This document shows, in pieces, positions 40,190-50,440 of a DNA stretch of 64,000 nt. How positions within the stretch are numbered: position 1 is the first letter of the stretch; each line of letters begins with the position of its first letter. The stretch is from Molanna angustata. Lineage: Eukaryota > Arthropoda > Insecta > Trichoptera > Molannidae. Position numbers and translations under genes: made by a program. The stretch spans positions 1,319,221 through 1,383,220 of the forward strand of contig OY754981.1 in NCBI GenBank assembly GCA_963576475.1, in the 5' to 3' direction. The notes under the pieces were generated by a model that was not told the origin of the DNA, did not search any database, and worked only from the letters and a program-made list of their open reading frames with translations.

Positions 40190-41480
40190 TTAGGTCCTTA
40201 CATATGAAATTGGCGTTTTGTATGGGAGGAACATAAAGTCGATTTTTTTTTAATATAATATATTTATTTAATCAAACTATGTACCATTGCTATCTATGCA
40301 CTTTTGCCATCTCATAGGTATTTCATCGATCTCTTTACTAAAAAAACCATTCGGACGGGAATCAATAAAATCTTTGAAGGCGGTTTGGACTGCCCCATCG
40401 GAGTTTAATTTTTTCCCTTGCAAGAAGTTATCCAAATTTCGTAAAAAATGGTAATCTGTTGGGGCAAGGTCCGGAGAGTACGGTGGATGTCTTAGACATT
40501 CCAATTGAAGCTCCTCTAATTTGGTAGCCGTCTGTTGTGCAGTGTGTGGTTTAGCGTTATCATGAAGCAGCAGTGGCCTAGAGCGATTAACCAGCCTCAG
40601 TTGTTTAGCAGCTAGCTTTTCCATCATGGTTTGCAGTTGCTGACAATAGACATCTGCCGTAATCGTCTGGCCAAATTTAAGAAAGCTGTAGTGAACGACA
40701 CCAGCACTAGTCCACCAAACGCTCACAAGTAACTTTTTTGGAGTCAATTTTCGCTTGGGGTATGGTTTGGCTGGTTCGGCAGGGTTCAGCCATTTCGATG
40801 AGCGCTTCCGTTTATCGTACAGGATCCACTTTTCATCACAGGTAATGATTCGATTTAAAATCCCTTCATTATTGTGCCGGTTGAGTACCTAATGCAACGC
40901 AGCAGTCAACGTGCGTTTGTTGATTTGCTTCACTCAATTCGTGAGGTACCCACCTTTCAAGCTTTTTCACCTTCCCAATTCGCTTCAAGTGGATTAAAAC
41001 AGTTTTATCACTAACACCGCAGCCTGCAGCTAACTCGGACGTGGTTTGCGATGGATCTGCTTCCACAATAGCCTTCAATTCTTCATTATCAACTTTGGTC
41101 TCCGGCCGTCCACGGGGCTTGTTCTGCAGGTCGAAATTTCCAGAACGAAAACGTTGGAACCAAAAACGCACTGTGTTTTCTTTTGCGACACCGTCGCCAT
41201 ACACATCATTAATCCTTAGAGCCATTTCTGCAGCACTGGTGCCACAGTGGAACTCATATTCGTAAATAACGCGATATTTCAAGTTTTCCCTTTTATAAAC
41301 TGAGTGACGTAAAGGTAAAAAACAATTGAGGAAAAAACAAATGAATTATAATTTTCGAAACAAAAATATATGAGTAAATAGCTGTATAAATTTGAATTTC
41401 GAATTCCTAACCAAAGAGAAGATATTTGAGATCAAAGTTGCCAGTACGGCAAAAGGCCAATTTCATATGTAAGGACCTAA
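40190..41480 (-). mobile_element. mariner element, both ends present
   Basis: 1291 bp bounded by inverted repeats starting TTAGGTCCTTACATATGAAA (40190) and ending TTTCATATGTAAGGACCTAA (41480), identical over the outer 25 or so bases. It is flanked by TA on both sides (40188-40189 and 41481-41482), the mariner target duplication. The length is typical of mariner. It contains one transposase gene with a single frameshift. Confidence 0.95.
40277..41282 (-). pseudogene. mariner transposase (D,D34D), one frameshift
   Basis: About 335 codons in two frames. The N-terminal part (41282 to about 40892) carries the DNA-binding helix-turn-helix region (VRFWFQRFRSGNFDLQ, NKPRGRP, TTSELAAGCGVSDKTVLIHL, WVPHEL). 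The frame changes around 40885-40892, consistent with one extra base. The remainder continues as ITCDEKWILYDKRKRS, then SVWWTSAGVVHYSFLKFG, LLHDNAKPHTA and YSPDLAPTDYHFL, ending at 40277 with RWQKCIDSNGT. All three catalytic aspartates are present, the last two separated by 34 residues, which defines mariner. No ATG is visible at the expected start, so the start codon may also be lost. The enzyme would cut and paste the element at TA sites. It resembles the group that includes the vertebrate Hsmar1 lineage, but the subfamily cannot be fixed by eye. Confidence 0.93.
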
Positions 41481-41482
41481 TA

Positions 41483-41980
41483 TTTCATTTTTTTTAATTA
41501 TTGTCGGTATATTGATCATAAACAGATATACCTAGATAAAGTAGGATATAAATATTCCCATGACATATTATACACCTGAATGGTTAGTATAATATATATA
41601 AATACGTATGACAATGTGATATAATATGTATGTATACAGGGACATACCTGTTGCTAGTTCTCAGGCGAAATCCTGTCTTTATCAGTACATACCTACTTTA
41701 TCAGTACATACCTACTTTATCAGTACATACCTACTCAGGAGACATCTGTGTTTGCCTTTTTTGTTTATTTTTTAAATAAATTACATTCCTTAACATCCGT
41801 TTCCATTTAGCGTCTACAGAGGGGATATATTAACAGCGCATTAAGGGATCGCATCATTACTTAGAACTTTTATAAGTACCTACCAATGTAATTTGATCTT
41901 TGATCTAATCTAAATTTTGTTATTGATAATTTTTAATAAATTGAAGTATATCGAAATAACATCCTCATTCAACTTTCATT
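41483..41980. other. AT-rich interval with a 19-bp triplication
   Basis: At 41674-41737 TTTATCAGTACATACCTAC is repeated three times in tandem. No gene found. Confidence 0.7.
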
Positions 41981-42236
41981 GTCATCATTCGTGGCTCTAC
42001 AACCAAAGTCGGATCTTGGCCTCCTGTAGAGTTCGCCTTCATGAAAGTCGTTTCTGTCACGTCAGTTATGGACACGTATGCTATGAGCATCCTTCCAAAC
42101 TCCGACAAATCACAGAAGCTTCTGCCTTCCAGCATTCCTTCTCCCTCTGGTGCTCCATTCAAAATCGCCTTTGGTATGTCTCCATCGCCCAGTCTTTGTA
42201 CCTTTAGGTAAATTCTCATACATAAACCTACATTTC
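41981..42236. mobile_element. Probable LINE 3' region
   Basis: GC-richer segment with CGTGGCTCTACAACCAAAGT, GATCTTGGCCTCCTGTAGAG and similar words that I associate with 3' regions of insect LINEs. Open frames of about 90 codons on both strands lack domain features. Low confidence. Confidence 0.35.
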
Positions 42237-42600
42237 GCTACTTCAACCACCACCCGCTCTGCATATGGGGTCTGTAATCGGCCCCTTCACAGAACGCTAA
42301 GTGAACGACAAGAAAAAAAAATGCATTGCACGAAAAGTAGCTCGTGGAGCCCTCTAGATTAGCAATCGGCACCAAAGTCAAAAGAACAATCGACGAATGT
42401 GAATGTAAGATTCACACTCGTGGACTTCAGATCTTTTTAAATAAGAAACATCAGGGGTATGACCAAGATCTTTGTAAAATATTAACCTAATAAGGCACCA
42501 TAACTATGACAAAACTTCTTAAAGGCTTTAAAATTGTTCTTCGAGATCACACAATCCGCGTGACCACTGGGACCTTGAAGAGGCCCACCTGGCCCACTGA
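42237..42600. repeat. Repeat family Q, copy 1
   Basis: Extended co-linear match with 49255-49600: CCACCACCCGCTCTGCATAT, AACGCTAAGTGAACGACA, AGCCCTCTAGATTAGC, AAGATTCACACTCGTGGACT, AAGAAACATCAGGGGTATGA and ACTTCTTAAAGGCTTTAAAA. Class unknown; possibly a LINE 3' UTR. Confidence 0.75.
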
Positions 42601-43155
42601 CATAAACCTACATATAATATTCCACTGATGCAGCTTTGTATCGTTGGTTTTAGATTAATATATTTACTGAAACATGATCGGTATATTTACTGGCCACTGC
42701 CATTTTAAGCAATACATATTACGAGTAGGTATGGAAGGAATATAAGATTACGAGGGTAAGAGGAAGGAAGATTAAAGCGTATCATCTTCAATATTTCGCG
42801 ACGAAACTTATCGTATTTTGTATTGAAGAAGTCTACCTCGGTTGAAAGTTGTGGGAATAACATATGCTTGGAATTGTGGCATTTTTGTGCCATAAGTTAT
42901 ACAAAAAACAAAAAAAACTTCAGGTCGGCATGTATGAAAAACATAAAATTACAGTGGACGGTTGCTCGGCATTAAAAAAACTTGAATGTATAAGTGATAA
43001 CTATAGAACTAAAGATAGTATCTAAATTCCAAAAATAAATACCACGACTGACCAACACCATTACTCATACAAGAGGATCAAATGGAACAATCAATTTAGT
43101 CATACACATAAAATCAAAGAACTCTATTAAACATTTTAACAAAATGTAAAGACGT
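42601..43155. other. AT-rich interval
   Basis: No gene recognised; a 62-codon frame has no features. Confidence 0.5.
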
Positions 43156-43335
43156 TACCTAAATAGTATTCTGTGCAACTGTCTAATGTATTATTCTATG
43201 CAACTGTCTAATGTATTAATCTGTGCAACTGTCTAATGTATTATTCTGTAAATTCTGTAAAAATGTAAAATGTATTATTCTGTAAAATTCTGTAAAAATG
43301 TAAAATGTATTATTCTGTATAAATCTGTACAACTA
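43156..43335. repeat. Short tandem array, two related unit types
   Basis: Three units of about 29 bases around GCAACTGTCTAATGTATTA are followed by related units with TTCTGTAAAAATGTAAAATG. The shared ATGTATTATTCTGT suggests one array with a diverged half. Confidence 0.75.
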
Positions 43336-43604
43336 TATTCCTTCTGGTTAATTTTACAATATTTTTTAAACAATAACATAAAACTATAAATGACTACTTT
43401 GTATAAATGTTGAGTGTAAAACTCAGCTTCGTAACACGAGTGTCACTTTATACGTAGCTTAAAATTAAGAAATTTATGTTAACTATACCAACTATATTAT
43501 TTACTGTACTGTTTTTAAAATAATTGGAATTTTGATGAAATAAATGTATGGCAAGACGTATGAATGTATACAAAGCGTTGTAGATATCTCTATCATCAAA
43601 ATAT

Positions 43605-44500
43605 AAGTGATCACTAGGGCACGGATAAATATGTTTTAAAAAATTCAAAATATGTACATATAATATGGACTAAAAGATGTAAAATATGGAAAAAATATGG
43701 AGTGTGAAATAAGAATATATTTCATATTAAACATTGTTTATTGTGAAAAAATACTATGCAGTAACAGCTACACGAACAAAAAATATAAAAAATAGCGAAT
43801 TGTTCAGGTAATTCAAATAAAAAATTAAGTTTTATTCACCTTCCTCTAAATCTGTCTTATTTAATTGATGCAGTACACAATGACATGCATTTTAAATTAT
43901 CGAAATTAAAACTTTGTCGATTTGGTCTAAATATAGCCTTATATTGGCTGAAAGATCTTTCCACGTCACATGATGTAATGGGAGCGTACTTAAAGACGCC
44001 TAGTTCCGAAATTGTGTAAGGCACGTCTGCAGTACCCTCAAAGCTTCCGCTCAGAACTTTATTAATTGTTTTTAGGGTATCAAAACCTATATTTTTGTCT
44101 AAAATATACTTCAGTTTTTGTTTAGCTATTTCAGCAACAGAGCCTTCCGCTTCAGAAACTTTTTTGACTATTCCTTCAATAATCTCCAGGTTTTCATATA
44201 GTGATGTTGAAGGATTTTCCAGTGCTTTTATCTTGTGAGATAAAGGGCGGTGCGGGGGCAGACAATGTGGAGTAAATGAATTTAGAGAATTAAAAATGAA
44301 ATTACGACGAATAATGCGCGAGAGAAATGAAACACGCGCGGCCATGTGGTGGCGAGAATGTAAACACGTAAAATTATATCAATTTTTGTGAACTAACTCA
44401 TGTTTTATGATATAAAAATCGAAAATATGGATGATTTTGATATTTTTTTTATAAAATATGGACTTAACCATGAATTATGGAAAAATATGGAAAGTAAAAA
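43605..44500 (-). mobile_element. hAT element remnant
   Basis: Contains a hAT transposase C-terminus and, on both sides, clusters of the AAATATGGA word (43687-43701 and 44424-44493) typical of subterminal binding repeats. The left boundary may be TAGGGCACGGATAAATAT near 43615, but I could not find a matching inverted end or an 8-bp duplication, so the borders are approximate. Confidence 0.6.
43857..44345 (-). pseudogene. hAT transposase, C-terminal dimerisation domain
   Basis: A 162-codon frame. The C-terminal part has VPYTISELGVFKYAPITSCD followed by VERSFSQYKAIFRPNRQSF and NFDNLKCMSL. This is the S-C-x-x-E-R-x-F-S-x-x-K ... R-x-x-x-x-x-x-N-L ... M motif of the hAT dimerisation domain, most like the short proteins related to CGG-repeat-binding protein. 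The preceding helix-rich segment (AEIAKQKLKYILDKNIGFDT) is consistent. The BED zinc finger and RNase H catalytic part are missing, so it cannot transpose. The MAARVSFLSRI start is probably not from the transposase. Confidence 0.72.
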
Positions 44501-44671
44501 TTAGTTTTTCACAATCTAATATATGACAATATAGGTAGAGAACACATTCGAGACCGAAAATCGTGTAAATTAAAAATATGTAATCGAATATTTTTATTAT
44601 TGCATATGCACAAACATTGGATTTTTTTCCCTGTCGGGAGTCAAAGATATTTTTTAACAGATTTTTAATTA

Positions 44672-44950
44672 TCTCAATAGAGACGAAGTTGGAATATTTA
44701 CTGTAGGAGATCCGGGAAATCAAGGCACCTACAGGGCTTACGACCTGTCATCGGCTGGTTTACGGGATATTTTTCCATATTTCATGGTTAAGTCCATATT
44801 TTATAAAAAAAATATCACAATCATCCATATTTCGATTTCATCGGCATAAAGTGATCACGTAAACCAGCCGATGACAGGTCGTAAGCCCTGTAGGTGCCTT
44901 GATTTCCCGGTTCTCCTACAATAAATATTCCAACTTCGTCTCTATTGAGA
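44672..44950. mobile_element. Fold-back element family F with a 93-base foreign loop
   Basis: Two 93-base arms (44672-44764 and 44858-44950) are inverted copies with very few mismatches. The right arm is continued by GCATAAAGTGATCA, but the left arm stops at TTTACG. The 93-base spacer contains, inverted, about 70 bases of the hAT remnant end at 44420-44490 (AAATATGGATGATT, ATAAAATATGGACTTAACCA). Confidence 0.85.
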
Positions 44951-44980
44951 TAATTAAAAATCTGTTAAAAATATGTATTT

Positions 44981-45683
44981 ATGTACATATTAATCCGGGC
45001 CCTTGTGATCACCTTTCGTTATTTTCCGCCATCTCACATTTTGATATTTGTATGGCATCCTTTTACATACAGAAGAAGTCAAAAGTTCCATTCATTCAAT
45101 GACAATACGCAGGTCTCTTAATTTTATCAAGTTTGAAGTAAACAATATTAATGCTATGAAAAATGCATATAAAAAGTGATGATTTGAAATCAAACTGATC
45201 AACAAAATAACCAAATCATGCACATAGTGTAATTTTATACTTTTCTTTTTGAATCGACAACTTTTTACAAATGCACCACATAGTCCTTTGAACTTGAAAT
45301 ATCAAATATTACGATGACGTCAAATATATTTGAGACACTTTATAATAATATCTTCTTAATAATGCTACCATATTATTTTATAGACTTTTGAATTGGATCT
45401 TTTGGCGAGGTTTTTGTTGCTTTCGTGAAGATTTATTTTGGTCCAGACGTGTGTATTTTTATGAGAATCTTATGGTTATTTCGCCAGGTGCATGTGACTG
45501 TGAGAATAATGATAAATATGCATTCATTCAATGATTGTATATCATTAGTATTAAAGAAGTTGGGAATCAAATACGCCTTTAACTGGCAACTTCGTCACGT
45601 TAATGTAATACATTCTTCTCTAATTGCATTTATTTCATATTTATCACATGTAACAGAAATTGTTCGTTTTGCGAGGTGATGTT
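44981..45683. other. AT-rich interval
   Basis: No gene recognised. An 84-codon frame at 45425-45679 shows no motif. Confidence 0.45.
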
Positions 45684-46035
45684 TTAATGCGTCTTTTTTT
45701 TAACATGTCTACGTAGGGGACGCCAGCTATTAGGATTTGGGTCCATTTTACTCTTCCGAAGAAGCGCACTACGTACCGTTGGGAGGGGTTTGCAATCTAG
45801 AAAAGAGTTTATTAATTCGGATTTTAAAAAGACCCGGGTTATACGAAGATGGAAACACAGAATTCGGAAGATCGTTCCACAGTCGGGCTGCTGTGTTAAT
45901 AAAGGAGTTCGAGAAGCGACTTGTTCGTATATGTTGAAGGTCCACTGTGAATGGGTGCTGCGAGTGACTCTGTTGCGAGTGGGTGGAGGAGGGACCAAAG
46001 ATGCAAGTTCTTCTGAGCAATTCCCGTGGTAGTAT
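45684..46035 (-). mobile_element. CR1/Jockey-type LINE, C-terminal end
   Basis: Minus-strand frame: HPFTVDLQHIRTSRFSNSFI, TAARLWNDLPNSVFPSSYNP, GLFKIRINKLFSRLQTPPNG. The R-F-x-x-S-F ... A-x-x-L-W-N-x-L-P ... S-Y-N-x-x-x-F-K motif is the extreme C-terminus of many LINE reverse-transcriptase proteins. The 3' UTR words continue to about 45705. The reverse transcriptase itself is missing (5' truncation). Confidence 0.8.
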
Positions 46036-46353
46036 CTATAGAATAAACTTAACTTAAACTTAACTTAGCGTCTGGTTTTAGTTGCTCGATATTAGGACAA
46101 TTTTTTTTAAAGTGGACTATACGAGTGTAATGATTATTTTGAATCGTATTTAATTATATTAATACAAGTAGAAGAGTTAAAATAGATTTACTTCAAATAT
46201 GTGTAGGTAATTAAGTCCTATATAATAAAATATGAAATCATGACTCTAGTATTCCACAGTGTGGAGAGTAAAAATGAGTAGAGAAATGTATTTATAGTAA
46301 GTCTTGCTAGATAAATTAAAAAGACACTTCAAAAATAATAAAATATACTGATT
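46036..46353. other. AT-rich spacer
   Basis: No gene recognised. Confidence 0.5.
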
Positions 46354-46459
46354 TCTAAACCAGAATTCCGCCAAAATAATAATAAAAAAAAAAGATTTTT
46401 TTGAACTCTAAACCAGAATTCCGCCAAAATAATAATAAAAAAAAAAAGATTTTTTTGAC
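46354..46459. repeat. 53-bp tandem duplication
   Basis: TCTAAACCAGAATTCCGCCA and the following poly(A)-GATTTTTTTGA stretch occur twice in direct succession (starts 46354 and 46407), nearly identical. Confidence 0.95.
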
Positions 46460-46737
46460 AGAATTTTGCTTTTTAGAAAGTACAAACTTTTAAAAATGTT
46501 CATTAGTTTCTACAATTTAATTTAAACTAAACATTTAACTTCGAATGCATGGACGACATTATCATCATTTTTTTTAAATTTATTTCATTTTTAAAAAAAT
46601 ACATTACATCATATTTTTTACTACAATATACTGTATAAACAGTTTGTCGGTGCAAGCTTGTTAAGACAAAACTAAAATTGTTAAGACAGAAGGCGATAGA
46701 AGATATAAAAGGAGAGTTGAAATTCCTCAAAAACTCA
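46460..46737. other. AT-rich spacer
   Basis: No gene recognised. Confidence 0.5.
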
Positions 46738-46850
46738 ATATAAATGCTTGTGCTATAGATGAACGAAATCGATCGTGATTCGAACTCGCGACCACTGGAT
46801 TACTAACCCAGCCCGCTATCCGCTCTGCGACCACCTATCTCATTACAAGA
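46738..46850 (-). mobile_element. SINE family C, head
   Basis: Reverse complement of family C: GATGAACGAAATCGATCG, GATTCGAACTCGCGACCACT (B box), and CGCTCTGCGACCACCTATCT (A-box side). The body is cut soon after AAATGCTTGTGC. Confidence 0.8.
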
Positions 46851-46865
46851 GAATGACGTTTTTAT

Positions 46866-47095
46866 TTGCAAACTATCAGATCGATACCGGTCAGTGTCAG
46901 TTTTAAATTAAATAGTGAAACTTAAACAAATTAGTGTATTCATTTATACCTAGTATAGTGGAGTTTCACCAAGAATTATCCGTCAACAAAATTAATTAGT
47001 TATTTTAGTATTGATCGTTACTGTCCTACCTTTCCATTCTGATCGTTTTAAATTGGAGTTTCACCACGAATTATCCGTCAACAAAATTAACAAAA
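46866..47095 (+). mobile_element. Penelope-type repeat end, truncated
   Basis: Begins in the middle of the hammerhead-like motif (CAGATCGATACCGGTCAGTG) and continues with the shared TTAGTGTATTCATTTATACC. GAGTTTCACCACGAATTATC-type words appear twice (46970 and 47053). Compare 24840 and 57770. Confidence 0.55.
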
Positions 47096-47209
47096 TAATG
47101 ATAATGTCCAAAAATAAGAAAAGGATGGATTGTGAAAGGAATTACTATGCACAAAAAGATGATTAAAAAATTATATATGTACATTACGTTGGTAATTAAA
47201 TATAAATAT

Positions 47210-47545
47210 TGGAAAGAATGTAAAGTATAAAATGATGTCATCAATAGAATGAAAAGGAATACATTAAGGTGGATTGGCCACATGGGGAGAATGAATAAGA
47301 AACGCCTGACGAAGAAAATATAAAATATGGACAGGAATGGATTGAGAGGTCGGGGCCGTCTAAGAAAAGGATGGTTCAACCATGTAAACGATATTCTGAA
47401 AGATGTTAATATAAAAACTTAAACAACAGACAAACATGTACGAGACGATGTATGAATGAAGATGAAGCGGTGGTTGCGTGCCAAGATAGAAAAATACGGC
47501 GTTCGATTCTCTCTGCCTACTCCGTTAGGGACATGGCATGATGAT
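47210..47545 (+). mobile_element. RTE LINE, C-terminal fragment with 3' end
   Basis: Readable blocks: DVINRMKRNTLRWIGHMGRM, RLTKKI, RGRGRLRKGW, HVNDILKDVN, then FSLPTP and the terminal ACATGGCATGATGATAC. Several stops and a frameshift. It is closer to the 1412 copy than to the 55403 copy in GHMGRM. Confidence 0.85.
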
Positions 47546-48049
47546 ACCTATATGTATAATTAATATCTTTATGAGGTTTCAATGGATTCTTAAATAAGAA
47601 TTCTACATCTAAAATACAAGATACTTAAATACAGTGGGATTAAAAAAAGATAAATATATATTAAACTTTATCCTTTACTGTGACGTGGAGTGACTGCATA
47701 GACACGACACACTCTCATATTCTTACAAAAACAGGTTCCTGCAACTTTCTTCTTAGCAGATTTTTTCCTTACTCCAATCGCCTTGGTATAGAGTATAGAT
47801 AAACTTTAGCAAATTTATGTAAATGAGATGCTGTATCATGTATCTCAAGAGAGCGCATCTTCGCTATTATCATCTCAACTTAACAATTTTAACATACTAT
47901 GACTAACCTTAGATGGGTTTACCGACTATTTTCTCTTTGTTGAACCTGCTTTTGGACAAAATTATATATCCCTTATATATAATCAAATTATTCATAGTTG
48001 CATACATACATACGTGGAGGCTTTTACTTTGCGGAAATCCATTTTAAAT
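47546..48049. other. AT-rich interval
   Basis: No gene recognised. Confidence 0.5.
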
Positions 48050-48190
48050 GAAAGCAGAATAAATGCAGTCGTAATGAGATCGCTAAAGATAAATTGTAAT
48101 AAGACAGCAGGGTAAGAGATGAGGAAAAAAGAAAAGAATGTAGGCATATAATAGAATAAAAAAGACCACGCTTAGATGGTTTGGCCTAAA
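48050..48190 (+). mobile_element. RTE LINE, short internal fragment
   Basis: Reads NESRINAVVMRSL, then degenerate sequence and ARWFGL-like ending (TTAGATGGTTTGGCC). It corresponds to RTE residues around SRINAVEMRSL. Confidence 0.7.
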
Positions 48191-48245
48191 TTTGGTTAAA
48201 AAAAGGCCGAAGTTTTCGCATTACGTAGAGATTAGAGATTAGAGA

Positions 48246-49078
48246 AAGACAGAACTACTCTGGACAGCAACACGCAAACGAAGCCATTTAATAGACACTT
48301 CCCCACTAACTTTCGAAAATTCAGATATTCTTCCTAAATCCTGTGTTAAACTTCTTGGAGTCAAAATAGATTCAAATCTAAGCTTTTCAAACCAAATTAA
48401 CACAGTTACTTCTTCTGCTTTCTTTCAACTAAGACGTTTAAAGTCAATCCGAAGGAGTATCCCAATTGAAGCCATGAAATCTTTGGTAAGCGCCTTTGTT
48501 GTCTCCCGTTTGGATTATTGTAACGGTATATATGCGAATTTACCAAAGAAAGAAATTAATAAAATTCAGTCAGTTTTCAATGCTGCAGCCAGACTCATCA
48601 CTGGAGCCTCCAAATTTTCTCACATCTCTCACCATCTTCGCAATCTACATTGGCTTAAAGTCCCCGAAAGAATTGAATATAAGCTCTGTCTCATAATCTT
48701 TAAAGCACTTGGTGGTATGGCTCCTACTTACCTCTCCGAACTGTGCATTCCGCTTTCAATAAATGACAGACAATCATCACTTCGTTCTGCCTCTTCATCC
48801 ATGGTTGGGAAATTAGTTGAAATAAACAGGGTGCACACAACTAATTTCGGTGATCGTGCATTTGCTGTGCATGGCAGGACCAAATGCATGGAATAAGCTC
48901 CCACACACCCTCAGACAAACCGAAAATATATCTTCGTTCAGGAAAAAACTCAAAACGCACCTTTTTCGCAAATCTTACCAGAGCCGAAATGATACAACGT
49001 AATCATTTTTTCAGCGCCCTTGAGGTGAGATATTCACAAAAACGGCGCTATATAAATTATCCAAATTTATTATTTTAT
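48246..49078 (+). mobile_element. CR1-group LINE, C-terminal third of the reverse transcriptase protein
   Basis: An open frame from 48246 to about 48865: KTELLWTATRKRSHLID, VKLLGVKIDSNLSFSNQIN, then SRLDYCNGIYANLPKKEINK, IQSVFNAAARLITGASKFSH, LHWLKVPERIEYKLCLIIFK and NFGDRAFAV. This is the thumb and C-terminal part of CR1/Crack/L2-type LINEs. The S-R-L-D-Y-C-N and A-A-R-L-I-x-G motifs are diagnostic of the group. A frameshift near 48865 breaks the last 50 or so codons (the other frame reads AGPNAWNKLPHTLRQT and FRKKLKTHLFRKSY). The catalytic reverse-transcriptase motifs are upstream of the truncation and absent. A second copy of the 3' end is at 1-262. Confidence 0.85.
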
Positions 49079-49254
49079 TATTATTTTACAAAGTAAACTT
49101 CAAAGCTCTGAGCTCTGTTTTTGATTGTGCCTCATTATTTTACTTCAATTTAATTTAATACAGTATTATTCATACATTGAGACACGTGGATACTCCACAT
49201 TGTAATTTGAGTTTTCAGTGGTCACATCAATTTTCGAATTTTTTAAAATGTATT

Positions 49255-49619
49255 TGTTTTGCTTCTTCACCACCACCCGTTCTGCATATGGGGACTGTAA
49301 ACGGCCCCTTCACATAACGCTAAGTGAACGACACGAAAAAATGCATAGCACAAAAAGTAGCTCATGAAGCCCTCTAGATTAGCTATCTCAGCACCACAGT
49401 GCAAAAGAACAATCGACGAATATGAATAGAAGATTCACACTCGTGGACTTCAGATCTTTTTAAATAAGAAACATCAGGGGTATGACCAAGATCTCTGTAA
49501 AATATTAACCTACTGGGAATCTAACAATAGTAAGGCGCCATAACTATGACAAAACTTCTTAAAGGCTTTAAAATCGTTCTTCGAGATCACAAAATCCGTA
49601 TGACAGTGGAATTGGCGAA
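49255..49619. repeat. Repeat family Q, copy 2
   Basis: Co-linear with 42237-42600, with a short insertion (CTGGGAATCTAACAATAG, about 49503) absent from the other copy. Confidence 0.75.
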
Positions 49620-49855
49620 ATCACAAATCCGTGGAATTGGCGAGTCTGGTTTTTACATTGAAACGACTGCCATCTGACCTTCGTAACCCTAAGAAAGGGG
49701 AACCAGACAAATTGGATCATGGCTACACATAGCTTGTGATATAAATCCGCACATATATTTTTTGAAAATCCAGAGGTGCGTGCCCCGCCCGGATTCGAAC
49801 CGTCGACCTCACGCATGGTGAGGCGACGACCTTACCGCTGGGCTTTTAATTTTAA
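49620..49855 (-). mobile_element. SINE family D, tRNA-derived
   Basis: On the minus strand: head AGCCCAGCGGTAAGG (A box) and ACGGTTCGAATCCGGGCGG (B box). The body includes AGGGTTACGAAGGTCAGATG and GGCAGTCGTTTCAATGTAAA, with CCAGACTCGCC at its end. I recognise this body from lepidopteran repeats; no search was possible. Only one copy in the window. Confidence 0.65.
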
Positions 49856-50440
49856 TATTGTTACTATTAAAATTATTATTTTATTTTTGTATATTTTTAA
49901 ATAAATAAATTTAAAAAATCTTTCGTTTTATTATTTTTTGCTTTAATCGATAATATCATGATTATTCTAACGAAATTTAGCTTTGGTCGGAGTAATTCAT
50001 CTTATTATTTAAGAAATATCGTCTTAGAATGAAATCTAGGTTTCTATTTCCACATATAAATAAATTTTTAGAATCCATAAAACATATTTCAAGTATAAAG
50101 CTATAAATATAATAAAATTTATGTGAAACGGATACATCTATATTTAAGTATAATATACCTACGTTAATCCGTTGAAACATAATACTTACCAGAACTAAGT
50201 TTATTATGTTCCTGTTTCCTTTAATAAATCTATCGGACGATTTTATAATTATCACAATTTCGATACATCTGTAAACATTATGTATATTTTTATACATGCA
50301 AAATACCTAATTGATAATACAGTTAATGGTGATAAGAGTCTTTAAATAAAATTAAAGAATTTGGTTGTGGCCCACACTAAACGCTGCAATCAAAAAATAC
50401 AAAGAACCTTAGGAACGAATAGTATAGAGACACCCGAATA
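49856..50440. other. AT-rich flank of the satellite array
   Basis: No gene. At 50361-50387 TTGGTTGTGGCCCACACTAA and ACGCTGC resemble the outer edge of family P (GGTTGTGGCCAACGCTAAAC), suggesting the array lies within or next to an old family P copy. Confidence 0.5.

Noticed and set aside
43448..43648. 66-codon minus-strand frame as part of a transposon protein
   Set aside because: Some resemblance to LINE-like composition, but no diagnostic motif; left unassigned.
43605..44500. Complete hAT element with defined terminal repeats
   Set aside because: I could not find matching inverted ends or an 8-bp duplication around the transposase fragment; only a remnant is claimed.
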